Of a stretch of DNA of 64,000 bases, positions 8,318 through 17,399 are shown one piece after another. How positions within the stretch are numbered: the first letter of the stretch is position 1; each line of letters starts with the position of its first letter. The notes beneath the pieces were generated by a model that did no database searches, was not told the DNA's origin, and saw only the letters and a program-made list of their open reading frames with translations. Position numbers and translations under genes: made by a program. The DNA lies in assembly GCA_029881495.1 (NCBI GenBank), contig JAOUMJ010000001.1, forward strand, positions 62,001 to 126,000, read 5' to 3'. This stretch comes from Nitrospinota bacterium (GTDB lineage Bacteria > Nitrospinota_A > UBA7883 > JACRGQ01).

Positions 8318-9712
8318 ATGATTACAAGAATCGTGACCATCGACGATGACATAAACACGCTGAAATCGCTTGAACAGCTTCTTGAGCTGAAAAAGTTCAA
8401 GGTATTCCCGCATCTTACAGTCAATGACGCGATGAACAATTTCGACAAGGACGATCCTCATATCGCCATCATAGACTTCTATCTTGACGACATTACCGGC
8501 GTGGAACTGATGAAAAAGATACATCAGAGAAATCCCGATATTCCTGTGATCATCCTGACCGCCTCAAGAGAGATAAACACCGCGATAGAATCTATCAAGG
8601 CTGGAGCGTATCACTACCTTGTCAAACCGGTTCAGCCGGACGAACTTTACAGCACCATCGACAAACTCGTGGAGAGCCAAAGGCTCAAGGAGGAGAATCT
8701 CCGCCTGAAAAACGAGCTTACGGCGAAATACCGTTTTGAAAATATTATCGGCAAATCGGCGGCGCTTGAGGAGATGTTCGCCATCCTGGCAAAAGCTGTC
8801 CAGACGAAATCGACCATACTTATCACCGGCGACTCGGGAACCGGGAAAGAGCTTGTCGCGCGCGCGGCCCACTATAATTCCCCGAGGAAGGACCACCCCT
8901 TCATAAAGGTGAACTGCGCCGCCATACCCGAATCAATGCTTGAGGCGGAGCTCTTCGGCATAGAAAAGAATGTCGCCACCGGCGTCGCCATGAGACCTGG
9001 GAAATTCGAACTTGCCGACGGCGGCTCGATATTCCTGGATGAGATAGGGGATATGGCCCCCTCCACGCAGGCAAAAGTGCTCAGGGTGCTGCAGGAACGG
9101 GAAGTCGAAAGGATAGGGGCCTCCGCCCCGAGAAAGGTCGACATCAGGGTCATTGCCGCGACCAATATAGATATTGCCAAGGCGGTAGAGGAGAAAAAAT
9201 TCCGGCAGGATCTCCTCTATAGATTAAATGTTTTTCATATCCATATCCCTCCCCTGTCGAAAAGGAAGGACGACATCCCCTTGCTCGCCGAGCATTTCAT
9301 TCAAAAATACTCGAAGGAGAACGGCATGGAGCCGAAAAAGATTGAACAGGAAGCGATGGAGTACCTTTCGAACAGGGATTGGCCGGGAAATATAAGGGAG
9401 CTTGAAAATACCATTGAGAGGGCCATCGGGATATCAGACAGCGACATGATAAAGGTCTGCGATTTTGACCAGGGGATAGCATTCAGGTCCCCTGCGAAGA
9501 GCGCGACCGTTCTCCCTCCTGTCGGACTTGACGGAAAAAGCCTTGATGATATTGTCGCGGATTTCGAAAAGGACATCATAACCAACGCGCTTGTGGAAAA
9601 CAGGTGGAAACAGAACAAGACCGCTGAACAGCTCGGAATTTCCGAGCGAAGCATATGGTACAAAATCAAAAAACTTGGAATAGACATGAAAAAGGTCGAT
9701 TCCGAGGAGTGA
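8318..9712 (+). CDS. NtrC-family response regulator with altered GAFTGA loop
   Basis: The 464-residue protein is built as receiver (phosphoacceptor Asp53, acidic pair D10-D11, Lys103), AAA+ domain and a Fis-type helix-turn-helix at the end (KTAEQLGISERSIWYKIKKLG). Walker A GDSGTGKE is at 171-178 and Walker B is GSIFLDEIGD. The loop that normally reads GAFTGA and contacts sigma-54 instead reads NVATGV at 218-223, in the context ELFGIEKNVATGVAMRPG. The protein may therefore not activate sigma-54 in the usual way. It is probably the cognate regulator of the kinase immediately upstream. Sequences of this ELFGIE-type variant exist in other bacteria, so this is not a sequencing slip. Confidence 0.9.
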   Translation: MITRIVTIDDDINTLKSLEQLLELKKFKVFPHLTVNDAMNNFDKDDPHIAIIDFYLDDITGVELMKKIHQRNPDIPVIILTASREINTAIESIKAGAYHYLVKPVQPDELYSTIDKLVESQRLKEENLRLKNELTAKYRFENIIGKSAALEEMFAILAKAVQTKSTILITGDSGTGKELVARAAHYNSPRKDHPFIKVNCAAIPESMLEAELFGIEKNVATGVAMRPGKFELADGGSIFLDEIGDMAPSTQAKVLRVLQEREVERIGASAPRKVDIRVIAATNIDIAKAVEEKKFRQDLLYRLNVFHIHIPPLSKRKDDIPLLAEHFIQKYSKENGMEPKKIEQEAMEYLSNRDWPGNIRELENTIERAIGISDSDMIKVCDFDQGIAFRSPAKSATVLPPVGLDGKSLDDIVADFEKDIITNALVENRWKQNKTAEQLGISERSIWYKIKKLGIDMKKVDSEE

Positions 9713-9778
9713 TACAGCAAGAGTCGATTGCTTATTAAGCATTTTTTCTATACCATACCGTTCTTGCATTTAGAGCAC

Positions 9779-9855
9779 GCGCCCATAGTTCAGTTGGATA
9801 GAACGCCAGATTGCGGTTCTGGAGGTCAGAGGTTCGAATCCTCTTGGGCGCGCCA
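9779..9855 (+). tRNA. tRNA-Arg (anticodon GCG)
   Basis: The 77-base cloverleaf closes fully: acceptor GCGCCCA/TGGGCGC, D stem GTTC/GAAC, anticodon stem CCAGA/TCTGG with loop TTGCGGT, T stem AGAGG/CCTCT with loop TTCGAAT, discriminator G and encoded CCA. The anticodon is GCG, which reads the Arg codons CGC and CGU. Most bacteria use ACG (later inosine) here, so this is uncommon. Two tandem repeat units, each ending in a copy of its last 21 bases, follow immediately. Confidence 0.95.
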
Positions 9856-10019
9856 TTATAATGCTGATGGTGTTTTTGTGAGGATTCGAAAGCGAGTTTC
9901 CGGTTGCGACCGAAAAGGGAGCAGCGCCAAACAGGACGTTTGGCGAGGAAACGAGTCGGGGTCGAGCGAGCGATTTCAGGAGAAATCGCGAGAGTGACCG
10001 AATCCTCTTGGGCGCGCCA
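9856..10019 (+). repeat. tRNA-linked structured repeat, Arg type, copy 1
   Basis: This 164-base unit starts right after the CCA of tRNA-Arg and ends with CGAATCCTCTTGGGCGCGCCA-like sequence identical to the tRNA 3' end (T-arm 3' strand, acceptor, CCA). It contains an outer arm GAGGATTCG that pairs with the tRNA-derived CGAATCCTC. It also has an inner pair GTTTCC/GGAAAC, a small hairpin CGGT-TGCG-ACCG, a hairpin CGCCAAAC/GTTTGGCG with loop AGGAC, and a hairpin GCGATTTC/GAAATCGC with loop AGGA nested in GGTC/GACC. It does not look protein-coding. I do not recognise the family. Confidence 0.9.
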
Positions 10020-10183
10020 TTATAATGCTGATGGTGTTCTTGCGAGGATTCGAAAGCGAGTTTCCGGTTGCGACCGAAAAGGGAGCAACGCCAAACAGGA
10101 CGTTTGGCGAGGAAACGAGTCGGGGTCGAGCGAGCGATTTCAGGAGAAATCGCGAGAGTGACCGAATCCTCTTGGGCGCGCCA
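10020..10183 (+). repeat. tRNA-linked structured repeat, Arg type, copy 2
   Basis: This is a second 164-base unit in exact tandem with the first. I see only about three substitutions (in the spacer before the 5' arm and one in the AGCAGCG/AGCAACG linker), none of which break a hairpin. It again ends with the tRNA-Arg 3' end including CCA. The near identity points to a recent duplication. Confidence 0.92.
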
Positions 10184-10224
10184 TTGTTATTCGAAGAATA
10201 CCGGCGTTGTGTAACAGGATATCC

Positions 10225-10604
<380 letters not shown>

Positions 10605-10844
10605 GCCGCAGAAAGACCCTTTCGGATTGAAAAACTGCAAAAGATCCTGAAAAAATATCGGCTCGAAAATACTTTTGATCCAAAAACGAGCTTCTATTAT
10701 TTTTAGTTGGACTACTTCCATTTTCCTTGTTACTACATATACTGAAAACTTAAACAAGCACCCAACAATGACGAAACAATTAAGGATTAGCTTTGATGAT
10801 TCATTGAAATAAAATTTATGGTAAATATAGCAACGGGAAAAATT

Positions 10845-11543
10845 ATGAATTTTGAAAGAAAGATCGCCAGAATAGCCGGAACACTTTTTATTATTGGCAC
10901 GGTTGCGGGCATACTAAGCATTGCTCCAGCTATAGATGCTCCTGATTATCTTACTAAAGCTTCTGAAAATGCTAATCAAGTATTAAAAGGAGCATTTTTC
11001 CAGTTTATTATGGCGGTTGCATATATTGGATTTGCAATTTTGTTGTACCCAATTCTAAGAAGATATAATGAAAGTCTTGCAATTGGATTTGTTGGTTTCA
11101 GGTTTATTGCTGGAGTATTCAACATTATTGGTGTAACAAGCATCCTACTACTATTGACATTAAGTCAGGAGTTTACAAAAGCTCCTAATTTAAATTCATC
11201 CTATTTTCATACTTTAGGTGAATTATTGCTGGCTGGACGAGATTTCGTGGACCATGTGGCAATGATACTGGCACAAAGCATAGGCAGCATAATGTGTTAC
11301 TACATCCTCTATCAAACAATGCTGGTTCCTCGATGGTTATCCGTATGGGGTTTAGCTGGAGCCACTTTGACTATATTTGCAAGCTTTCTTGTAATGTTCC
11401 ATCTAATCGGTATTATTACGCCGGTTTACCTTGCTCTGCTCCTTCCGTTGGCATTACAAGAAATGTTTTTGGCGGTATGGCTGATTGTAAAAGGGTTTAA
11501 TCAATCTGTGGTCATTTTTGAAAACTCAAGAACGGCATATTAA
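10845..11543 (+). CDS. DUF4386 family membrane protein
   Basis: This is a multi-pass membrane protein of the DUF4386 family, whose function is unknown. The ATG at 10845 gives MNFERKIARIAGTLFIIG, the usual family N-terminus; an earlier in-frame ATG at 10818 adds nine residues. The 232 residues form about six hydrophobic helices with RFIAGVFNIIGV and LAGRDFVDHVAMIL loops. Base composition is much lower in GC than the flanking genes, which supports recent acquisition. It ends 6 bases before the next cargo gene. Confidence 0.8.
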   Translation: MNFERKIARIAGTLFIIGTVAGILSIAPAIDAPDYLTKASENANQVLKGAFFQFIMAVAYIGFAILLYPILRRYNESLAIGFVGFRFIAGVFNIIGVTSILLLLTLSQEFTKAPNLNSSYFHTLGELLLAGRDFVDHVAMILAQSIGSIMCYYILYQTMLVPRWLSVWGLAGATLTIFASFLVMFHLIGIITPVYLALLLPLALQEMFLAVWLIVKGFNQSVVIFENSRTAY

Positions 11544-11549
11544 GAAGTT

Positions 11550-12239
11550 ATGAAAAAGATTTGTATTGTTGGGGCGTCAGGGAAACTCGGGCAGTATATG
11601 GTGCAGCATGCGTTGGATCGGGGCTACGAGGTGGTTGGCGTTTGCCGGAAGCGGAGCATAGGCAAACTCGATGCGTTCAAAGGGCGCATCACAGTCATTC
11701 CCGGCATGACGAACGACCGCGAGGTTATCAAAGAAGCTGTCGCAGGGTGTGACGGAGTACTCACCGTGCTGGTACCTTGGGGTGTTCACCAGTACTCGTC
11801 TGGAACGGCCAAAGCAGTACTCGACTACGCGCATCCAGATGCACGCCTCATATTCTCCTGCGGCTGGCATATCGCTCGCGATAACCGGGATATTTACTCG
11901 CGAAAATTCAAAGCGCTCGTGAAGATCGCCAGCTGGCTCGGATGGCTTCTTCGGGCCATTGATATAGACGACCAGGTGGAAGCGTGTCGACGTGTGTTTG
12001 CCAGCGACACCCTGTGGACGGTTGTGCGTGGGAGTGACCTAGAAGAGGGGGAGAGCCAGGGCTTGCCCGTGTGGAGTCGGCATGTGGGTGATCCAATTCT
12101 CGAGAGCAATAAGACGCGCCGCGTGGACTTCGCCCTATTTATGGTAAAGAGCCTTGAAAATGACGATTTGATCCATGAAGCCCCGGCAATTGTCGGCTGC
12201 CGAACACCATCGGCGCTTGCATTCAAGTCAGGAAGCTAG
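11550..12239 (+). CDS. NAD(P)-binding oxidoreductase, NmrA/atypical SDR type
   Basis: The 229-residue protein begins MKKICIVGASGKLGQYMVQ, a Rossmann GxxGxxG nucleotide-binding loop of the atypical short-chain dehydrogenase (NmrA/SDR_a5-like) type. Substrate and reaction cannot be read from the sequence; a classical YxxxK catalytic pair is not obvious, so it could be a redox sensor rather than an enzyme. It follows the DUF4386 gene by 6 bases and is the second cargo gene of the cassette. Its base composition is close to the chromosome average and unlike its partner. Confidence 0.8.
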   Translation: MKKICIVGASGKLGQYMVQHALDRGYEVVGVCRKRSIGKLDAFKGRITVIPGMTNDREVIKEAVAGCDGVLTVLVPWGVHQYSSGTAKAVLDYAHPDARLIFSCGWHIARDNRDIYSRKFKALVKIASWLGWLLRAIDIDDQVEACRRVFASDTLWTVVRGSDLEEGESQGLPVWSRHVGDPILESNKTRRVDFALFMVKSLENDDLIHEAPAIVGCRTPSALAFKSGS

Positions 12240-12390
12240 AGATTGATAAAACGTATTCTGAAAATTAAGAAAGAATTTAGTCGCTAAAGAAATACTTGAA
12301 ATCGTCCAATCCTAAAGATGCGATTCTGTGGGCGTTAAGATGTTCTTGTCCCCGTTTCTTTTTATTTTTAATCAATACAGGAAAGCGGGC

Positions 12391-12529
12391 ACACGACGTG
12401 CACGCGAGGGTAGGCGAATCCTTCTTCCCTTTCCGCCTTCTCTTCTCTTCCTTCTTCAAACAAGACGTTTGGCGAGGAAACGAATTTGGGTCAAGTGAGC
12501 GATTTCAGGAGAAATCGCGAGAGTGACCG
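12391..12529 (+). repeat. 139-bp direct repeat, right copy
   Basis: A nearly perfect copy of 10445-10583, in the same orientation, directly after the cargo genes. It ends GAGTGACCG followed by CTCCCCCCAT, a degenerate remnant of the tRNA-Ser 3' end seen after the left copy. The rest of 12240-12649 shows no gene. Confidence 0.9.
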
Positions 12530-12649
12530 CTCCCCCCATCTATTCCCTGCACCCCTCATTTCCGCAAATCCAGGGACTTAAAAAAAATATCATCGAGAGA
12601 TGGTATCGGAATATGGAAATGGGATAAGCTATCACCCTGAACTTGAAAC

Positions 12650-12740
<91 letters not shown>

Positions 12741-12925
12741 TTTTTGCGAAAGAGGCATAGGCCTCTTACGTAAAAATAATAGATAAGGTCGGGATTCGAA
12801 CGCGGACTGGCGGCCCGAGCGGATAGCGAGGGCAAATTGACACGACGTCAATTTAGCCAGGGAGTCGGGGCCGATGGAGCGTTGCAGGAGCAACGCGAGA
12901 GTGGCCGATCCCTCTCTCTCCGCCA
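12741..12925 (+). repeat. tRNA-linked structured repeat, Ser(CGA) type, copy 1
   Basis: This 185-base unit starts after the CCA with an AAAGAGGCATAGGCCTCTT palindrome. It carries a GGGATTCGAA arm complementary to the tRNA-Ser T-arm, a hairpin AAATTGAC/GTCAATTT with loop ACGAC, and a hairpin GCGTTGC/GCAACGC with loop AGGA nested in GGCC/GGCC. It ends in ATCCCTCTCTCTCCGCCA, the 3' end of tRNA-Ser(CGA). The loops match the Arg-type unit but the stems differ completely. Confidence 0.9.
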
Positions 12926-13180
12926 TTTTTACGAAAGAGGCATAGGCCTCTTGCGTGAAAATAATAGATAAGGTCGGGATTCAAAACAAGCTTCCTTAAT
13001 TTCTCCAACAGAGCGAAGTTTCTGCGAGTACGGCGTTAGCCGCACGGAGCTAAACGCGAGTTTCCGTTTGCGAGCGGATAGCGAGGGCAAATTGACACGA
13101 CGTCAATTTAGCCAGGGAGTCGGGGCCGATGGAGCGTTGCAGGAGCAACGCGAGAGTGGCCGATCCCTCCCTCTCCGCCA
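12926..13180 (+). repeat. tRNA-linked structured repeat, Ser(CGA) type, copy 2 (long form)
   Basis: A 255-base unit repeating the spacer and palindrome of copy 1, then the long-form insert (CGGCGTTAGCCG hairpin region) shared with the Ser(GGA) unit, then the same ACGAC-loop and AGGA-loop hairpins as copy 1. It ends CTCCCTCTCCGCCA, again a tRNA-Ser 3' end. It stops 21 bases before the recG stop codon. Confidence 0.9.
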
Positions 13181-13201
13181 TTTAATGTTAGTCGAATTGA
13201 A

Positions 13202-15322
13202 CTACCCGATGTCACCGAGGAGGAGGCGTTCGCTCCAGTTTCTTTCTATCTCCTTGCGCAACGGCTGATGTTCGGGGAGTTTCAGCGTCGGATCCTTTCC
13301 GATAACCGCGAACGCTTCATCCTTCGCGTTTTTTAAAATATCAAAATCGCGCAGGAGGTTTGCCATTTTGAATTCAGGAAGGCCGCTCTGTTTCGTCCCC
13401 AGAATGTCGCCTGTTCCTCTAAGCTCGAGATCCTTTTCGGCGATGATGAATCCGTCGGTTGTTTTCGTCATCACTTTCAGCCTCTCTCTCGCCACGTCGC
13501 TTATGGGATATTCGATAGCGAGGAGGCAGTAGGAGCGCTCGGTCCCGCGCCCGACCCGTCCGCGAAGCTGATGGAGCTGGGCGAGGCCGAAACGCTCGGA
13601 GTGTTCCACCATCATCACGGTTGCGTTCGGCTGATCGATGCCGACTTCGACGACGGTTGTCGATATGAGTACGTCGAGTTCCCTGTTCATGAACGAGTGC
13701 ATCACAGACTCTTTTTCGTCCGCTTTCATCCGCCCATGCACCAGGCCTATCTTGAGATCTGGAAATATCTTTTTGCGGTAGTTCTCGTACATCTCCGTGG
13801 CCGCCTTCAATTCCGATTTCTCGCTCTCCTCGACAAGCGGATAGATGATGTACGCCTGCCTCCCTTTTTTTACTTCCCGATGTATCTGTATCCTCGCCTT
13901 TGTCATCTCGTTCGGCTTTATCACTTTTGTTTCAATAGTCCCGCGCCCCTTCGGCATCGTCTTTATGACGGAGACGTCGAGATCGCTGTAGATCGTTAGC
14001 GCGAGCGTGCGGGGGATCGGGGTTGCGGTCATGATAAGGGTGTTCGGCCTTGCCCCCTTTGATATCAATTCCGCGCGCTGTTTCACGCCGAAGCGGTGCT
14101 GTTCGTCAATCACTACGACGCCTAGATTTTTAAACGAAACATCTTCCTGTATCAGGGCGTGGGTGCCGATGATGAGATCGACTTCGCCGGAAGCGATCCT
14201 CTCCTTCGCCTCCTTCTTCCCTTTGGTGCTCGCCTTGAGAAGTTCGAGTTTGACCGGGAACTCCGTTTTAATGTTCGAAATATTCTTGAAGTGCTGTTCC
14301 GCGAGGATTTCCGTAGGCGCCATTATCACCGCCTGGTACCCGTCCTTTATTGCGAGCATCATTGTCACGGCGGCGACGATCGTCTTTCCGCAGCCGACAT
14401 CCCCCTGCAAAAGACGGTTCATCGGGTGAGGGCCGCGCATATCGCCAGTAATCTCGCCAAGGACATTCATCTGATCGTCCGTAAGGGTGAAGGGGAGGGA
14501 GGATATTATTTTTTCTACATCTCTGTCGCCGACGTTTATCTTTACGCCTTCAACGGTATCGGTATTCCTGCTCCTCTGTATCGCCATTGCCGTTTCAAGA
14601 AAGAAGAATTCCTCGAAGATCATCCGTCTCTGCGCGGGTGTTCTGAACCGGTTCAGATCCGCGGGATCCGTATCGTTCTCCGGTGAGTGAAGCGCCGCTA
14701 CCGCTTCGCCTCTTGACGGGAAGCGATGCTTATCGAGAATATCGGGCGGAAGCGGCTCGGATAGCGCGGAGAGAGCTTTTCGGGAGTTTTCCAGGGCTCT
14801 TGTCACGAGCGAGTTCATCACCTTCTGGTTGATCCCTTCGGTGAGAGGGTATACGGGGACGAATCCGGCAGGATTTGTCCCGCTATCGTCGTCCTCCCCC
14901 TCTTCGATGATAGTTATATCGGGGTGCGCCATTTCGAAACAGCGCTGGAACCTGCTCATCGCGACCTTTCCTGTTACGATAATCTGAAGGCCGGGAGTAT
15001 ATTTTTTCGAGAAGTAATCACCCCTCACCATGAACCAGATACAGCTGAGTATCCCGGTATCGTCCCTCAGCGAAAGCTGAAACATCTTTTTGCCGAAACG
15101 TCTCCTTATCTCCTTGGCTTCTGCGATTTTGGCCTTTACGGTCTGGATCTTTCCCTCTTCCAGTTTGTCGATTGTCAGGAGGTTTCTTCTGTCTTCATAT
15201 CTGGATGGAAAATGAAAGAGGAGATCGCCCACGGTACGAAGGCCGAGTCGCAATAGATTTTCAGCCCTCTTTGGGCCTACCCCCTTGAGGAACTGTATGT
15301 CGGTTGAAATGTCTATACTCAA
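13202..15322 (-). CDS. recG: ATP-dependent DNA helicase RecG
   Basis: RecG remodels stalled replication forks and recombination intermediates. The 706-residue protein shows the N-terminal helix-hairpin-helix-like segment (LKGVGPKRAENLLRLGL), the OB-fold wedge domain, and a superfamily 2 helicase core with motif I LLQGDVGCGKT near 303-313, DEQH in VVIDEQHRFGVKQRAEL, TATPIPRTL, and motif VI QLRGRVGRGTERSY. The C-terminal RecG region ends FDILKNAKDEAF. Length is normal. It is transcribed towards the tRNA repeat region. Confidence 0.96.
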   Translation of the reverse strand: MSIDISTDIQFLKGVGPKRAENLLRLGLRTVGDLLFHFPSRYEDRRNLLTIDKLEEGKIQTVKAKIAEAKEIRRRFGKKMFQLSLRDDTGILSCIWFMVRGDYFSKKYTPGLQIIVTGKVAMSRFQRCFEMAHPDITIIEEGEDDDSGTNPAGFVPVYPLTEGINQKVMNSLVTRALENSRKALSALSEPLPPDILDKHRFPSRGEAVAALHSPENDTDPADLNRFRTPAQRRMIFEEFFFLETAMAIQRSRNTDTVEGVKINVGDRDVEKIISSLPFTLTDDQMNVLGEITGDMRGPHPMNRLLQGDVGCGKTIVAAVTMMLAIKDGYQAVIMAPTEILAEQHFKNISNIKTEFPVKLELLKASTKGKKEAKERIASGEVDLIIGTHALIQEDVSFKNLGVVVIDEQHRFGVKQRAELISKGARPNTLIMTATPIPRTLALTIYSDLDVSVIKTMPKGRGTIETKVIKPNEMTKARIQIHREVKKGRQAYIIYPLVEESEKSELKAATEMYENYRKKIFPDLKIGLVHGRMKADEKESVMHSFMNRELDVLISTTVVEVGIDQPNATVMMVEHSERFGLAQLHQLRGRVGRGTERSYCLLAIEYPISDVARERLKVMTKTTDGFIIAEKDLELRGTGDILGTKQSGLPEFKMANLLRDFDILKNAKDEAFAVIGKDPTLKLPEHQPLRKEIERNWSERLLLGDIG

Positions 15323-15362
15323 TTTTACCTAAGACAGAGAAACAGGTTCAGGGTTGAAAAGA

Positions 15363-15388
15363 CCGCCCCTCGCAGGGACGAGGGGCGG
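15363..15388 (-). terminator. Intrinsic terminator after cytochrome c gene
   Basis: A perfect 10-base-pair stem CCGCCCCTCG/CGAGGGGCGG with a 6-base loop, followed on the minus strand by TCTTTTC. It lies 5 bases past the stop of the cytochrome c gene. Confidence 0.85.
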
Positions 15389-15393
15389 CGGAT

Positions 15394-15738
15394 CTATTTC
15401 GTCATTAAAAAATCGGTTAAGTTGGCTATGTCGCCTTCCGTCATCTCCTTCGGATTTTTATGTCTCGGCTTTTCCTTTCCGTTTGTCCTTTTCTTCAGGT
15501 CTGCGGTGATAGGGTCGTTCGCGGCCCACACACCTTCAGTATCGGCCAGCCATTTTTTAAGCCACTCCGGATTCGCTCTTTTTGAAATGTCTGCAAGATC
15601 CGGCCCTACCTTCTTCTTTCCAAAATCGTGGCATGCCTTGCATTTTTTATTGAAATAGGCTTCTCCCTCCGTTACGCCTGCAATCGCGGCAGAAGAGATG
15701 CTGAAAACGAGGAAGAGCAGTAATGCGAAAAACTTCAT
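15394..15738 (-). CDS. Small exported cytochrome c
   Basis: This is a 114-residue class I type cytochrome c with a signal peptide (MKFFALLLFLVFSISSAAIA), the heme motif C33-K-A-C36-H37 and a likely axial Met99. It would shuttle electrons in the periplasm. It has a clear paralogue at 29824-30183 with the same spacing and the same WLxKWxADxxxVWxxND block. GGAGG precedes the start. It appears monocistronic, ending at the strong terminator just downstream. Confidence 0.9.
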   Translation of the reverse strand: MKFFALLLFLVFSISSAAIAGVTEGEAYFNKKCKACHDFGKKKVGPDLADISKRANPEWLKKWLADTEGVWAANDPITADLKKRTNGKEKPRHKNPKEMTEGDIANLTDFLMTK

Positions 15739-15895
15739 GATGAGCCTCCAAAAAAAATTAGTGATCCCCGGTTAATGTTGTTATGCAGACTATGTTATAT
15801 CCGGTTGACTCCAAAGGCAATCGGCATAAGGGCAGTAACGATTATATGCCTATGGCTTTCGTGACATAGAAGCGGTCTATTGATCTGGAGATGAT

Positions 15896-16312
15896 TTAGA
15901 TAGCGAGTTTTTCGTATTCAGGGTATGTAGTCGATTCTTCCTTCTTGGTTCTCTCCATAAAACTGTGAATGAATTTATCCAGCTCTTCATGGTGGTCGCT
16001 GTCAATTTCCCCAGCCTCGAACTTTTCAAAAAAATCCTCAGCCTCCTGTATCAGCTCCCCTATCTCCGCCGTCTCCTGGGCCATGATCTTCGCGATCCGG
16101 GTGTCCTTTTCTGCCGCCTTGTTCAGCGTCGGATAAATTTTCTTTTCCTCATCTTCAAGATGTCTATACAGTTTTTTCTTCGCTTTCTGTATCTGCATAT
16201 TCCCCTCTTTGGAGCTTATGCCGAAAAATTTCGCTTCGGATAAGGCTGTGGCTATGATGACGTGATCTCTTCTAAGTTCGTCGGTAATCTTCTTCATATA
16301 CTGTCCGATCAT
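15896..16312 (-). CDS. Hemerythrin-like HHE domain protein
   Basis: This is a 138-residue four-helix protein of the hemerythrin HHE family, which usually binds a di-iron centre for O2 or NO sensing or scavenging. Candidate ligands are H17 in RRDH, His and Glu in HLEDEEKKIYP, and His and Glu in IHSFMERTKKEE. The third helix, which normally supplies another histidine, reads AQETAEIGELIQ and has none, so the metal site may be incomplete or different. It stands alone between the cytochrome c and tsaD genes. Confidence 0.8.
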   Translation of the reverse strand: MIGQYMKKITDELRRDHVIIATALSEAKFFGISSKEGNMQIQKAKKKLYRHLEDEEKKIYPTLNKAAEKDTRIAKIMAQETAEIGELIQEAEDFFEKFEAGEIDSDHHEELDKFIHSFMERTKKEESTTYPEYEKLAI

Positions 16313-16382
16313 TATTTTGATGAGGTTCCTTACCGTTGAAATTCTACATGTATTTGGCGGGCAAGTGAAGATAGATTTTAAA

Positions 16383-17399
16383 TTATTGACCGGCTCCCGG
16401 GGGGGGAAGTTTCAGGTTCGCCTCGCCGTCGAGCGCGAGAAAATTCCGGAAATCCGGATTCTCGGTATTATTCAAGAAGATATGGTGCCCCGCCAGGGCG
16501 ATCATCGCACCGTTGTCGGTGCAGAATTTCGGCTCAGGCCAGACTGTGTGAAAACCTCGTTTTTGCGACTCACGCTCCATTTCGGTTCTCAGCGCCTTAT
16601 TGCAGGCGACACCCCCCGCAAGGACGATGTCTTTCAAGCCTAATTTTTCCGCCGCCAGCATTGTCTTTGTCACCAGGGTTTTTACCACGGTCGCTTGAAA
16701 CGCGGCGGCGACATCGCAGGTTTTGGGCGAACTCTTCATCGCGTTGCGCACGGCGGTCTTCATCCCGCTGAATGAAAAGGCGAGCGGGTCGTTTTTCACA
16801 TTCGGGACCGAGAACTGCAACTTGAGCGGATCTCCGTCGACTGCTTCCTTCTCGACGGCAGGTCCCCCCGGAAAGCCGAGACCGAGCATTTTTGCAACCT
16901 TATCAAACGCTTCCCCTGCGGCGTCGTCGCGCGTGGATGATATCTCGAAGAATTCAACGGGTGAATCTATCTTGAAGAGTGAAGTATGCCCCCCCGATAC
17001 AACGAGGCAGAGATGGGGGTAGCGCAATTCGTGGTTTAATCCCGCGGCCACGATATGTCCATGCAGATGATGAACCGGGACAAGGGGTTTCTTTTCCGCC
17101 CACGCGAGCCCCTTGGCCGCCGCTATCCCTACCAGGAGCGCACCCAGGAGTCCGGGACCCTGAGTCACCGCGATGGCGTCCAGATCCTTGAGTGCTATTC
17201 CGGATAATTCCACCGCTTCGGCAATGACGATCGGGATGTTTTCAATGTGGCGTCTTGAAGCAAGCTCGGGGACTATCCCGCCGTACTTGGAATGGATCTC
17301 GTGCTGTGACGACGTGACGCTGGAGAGGACGGTTTTCCCGTTCTTTACAACAGCGGCGGCGGTATCGTCGCAGGAGCTTTCAATTCCGAGTATCAGCAT
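16383..17399 (-). CDS. tsaD: tRNA N6-adenosine threonylcarbamoyltransferase
   Basis: TsaD transfers the threonylcarbamoyl group to A37 of ANN-decoding tRNAs. The 338-residue protein begins MLILGIESSCDDTAAAVV, the family signature, and carries the HxxxH metal site within VPVHHLHGHIVAAGL, the VVSGGHTSL loop and the DNGAMIALAG motif near the end. It overlaps the start region of the upstream yibQ-like gene by one base, so the two are probably cotranscribed. Confidence 0.97.
   Translation of the reverse strand: MLILGIESSCDDTAAAVVKNGKTVLSSVTSSQHEIHSKYGGIVPELASRRHIENIPIVIAEAVELSGIALKDLDAIAVTQGPGLLGALLVGIAAAKGLAWAEKKPLVPVHHLHGHIVAAGLNHELRYPHLCLVVSGGHTSLFKIDSPVEFFEISSTRDDAAGEAFDKVAKMLGLGFPGGPAVEKEAVDGDPLKLQFSVPNVKNDPLAFSFSGMKTAVRNAMKSSPKTCDVAAAFQATVVKTLVTKTMLAAEKLGLKDIVLAGGVACNKALRTEMERESQKRGFHTVWPEPKFCTDNGAMIALAGHHIFLNNTENPDFRNFLALDGEANLKLPPPGAGQ

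Noticed and set aside
9729-9747. Terminator after the NtrC-like gene (TGCTT-ATT-AAGCA then six T)
   Set aside because: The stem is only five pairs with a three-base loop, too weak to list as a feature.
13571-14686. Plus-strand frames of 140-175 residues
   Set aside because: They are shadows opposite recG.
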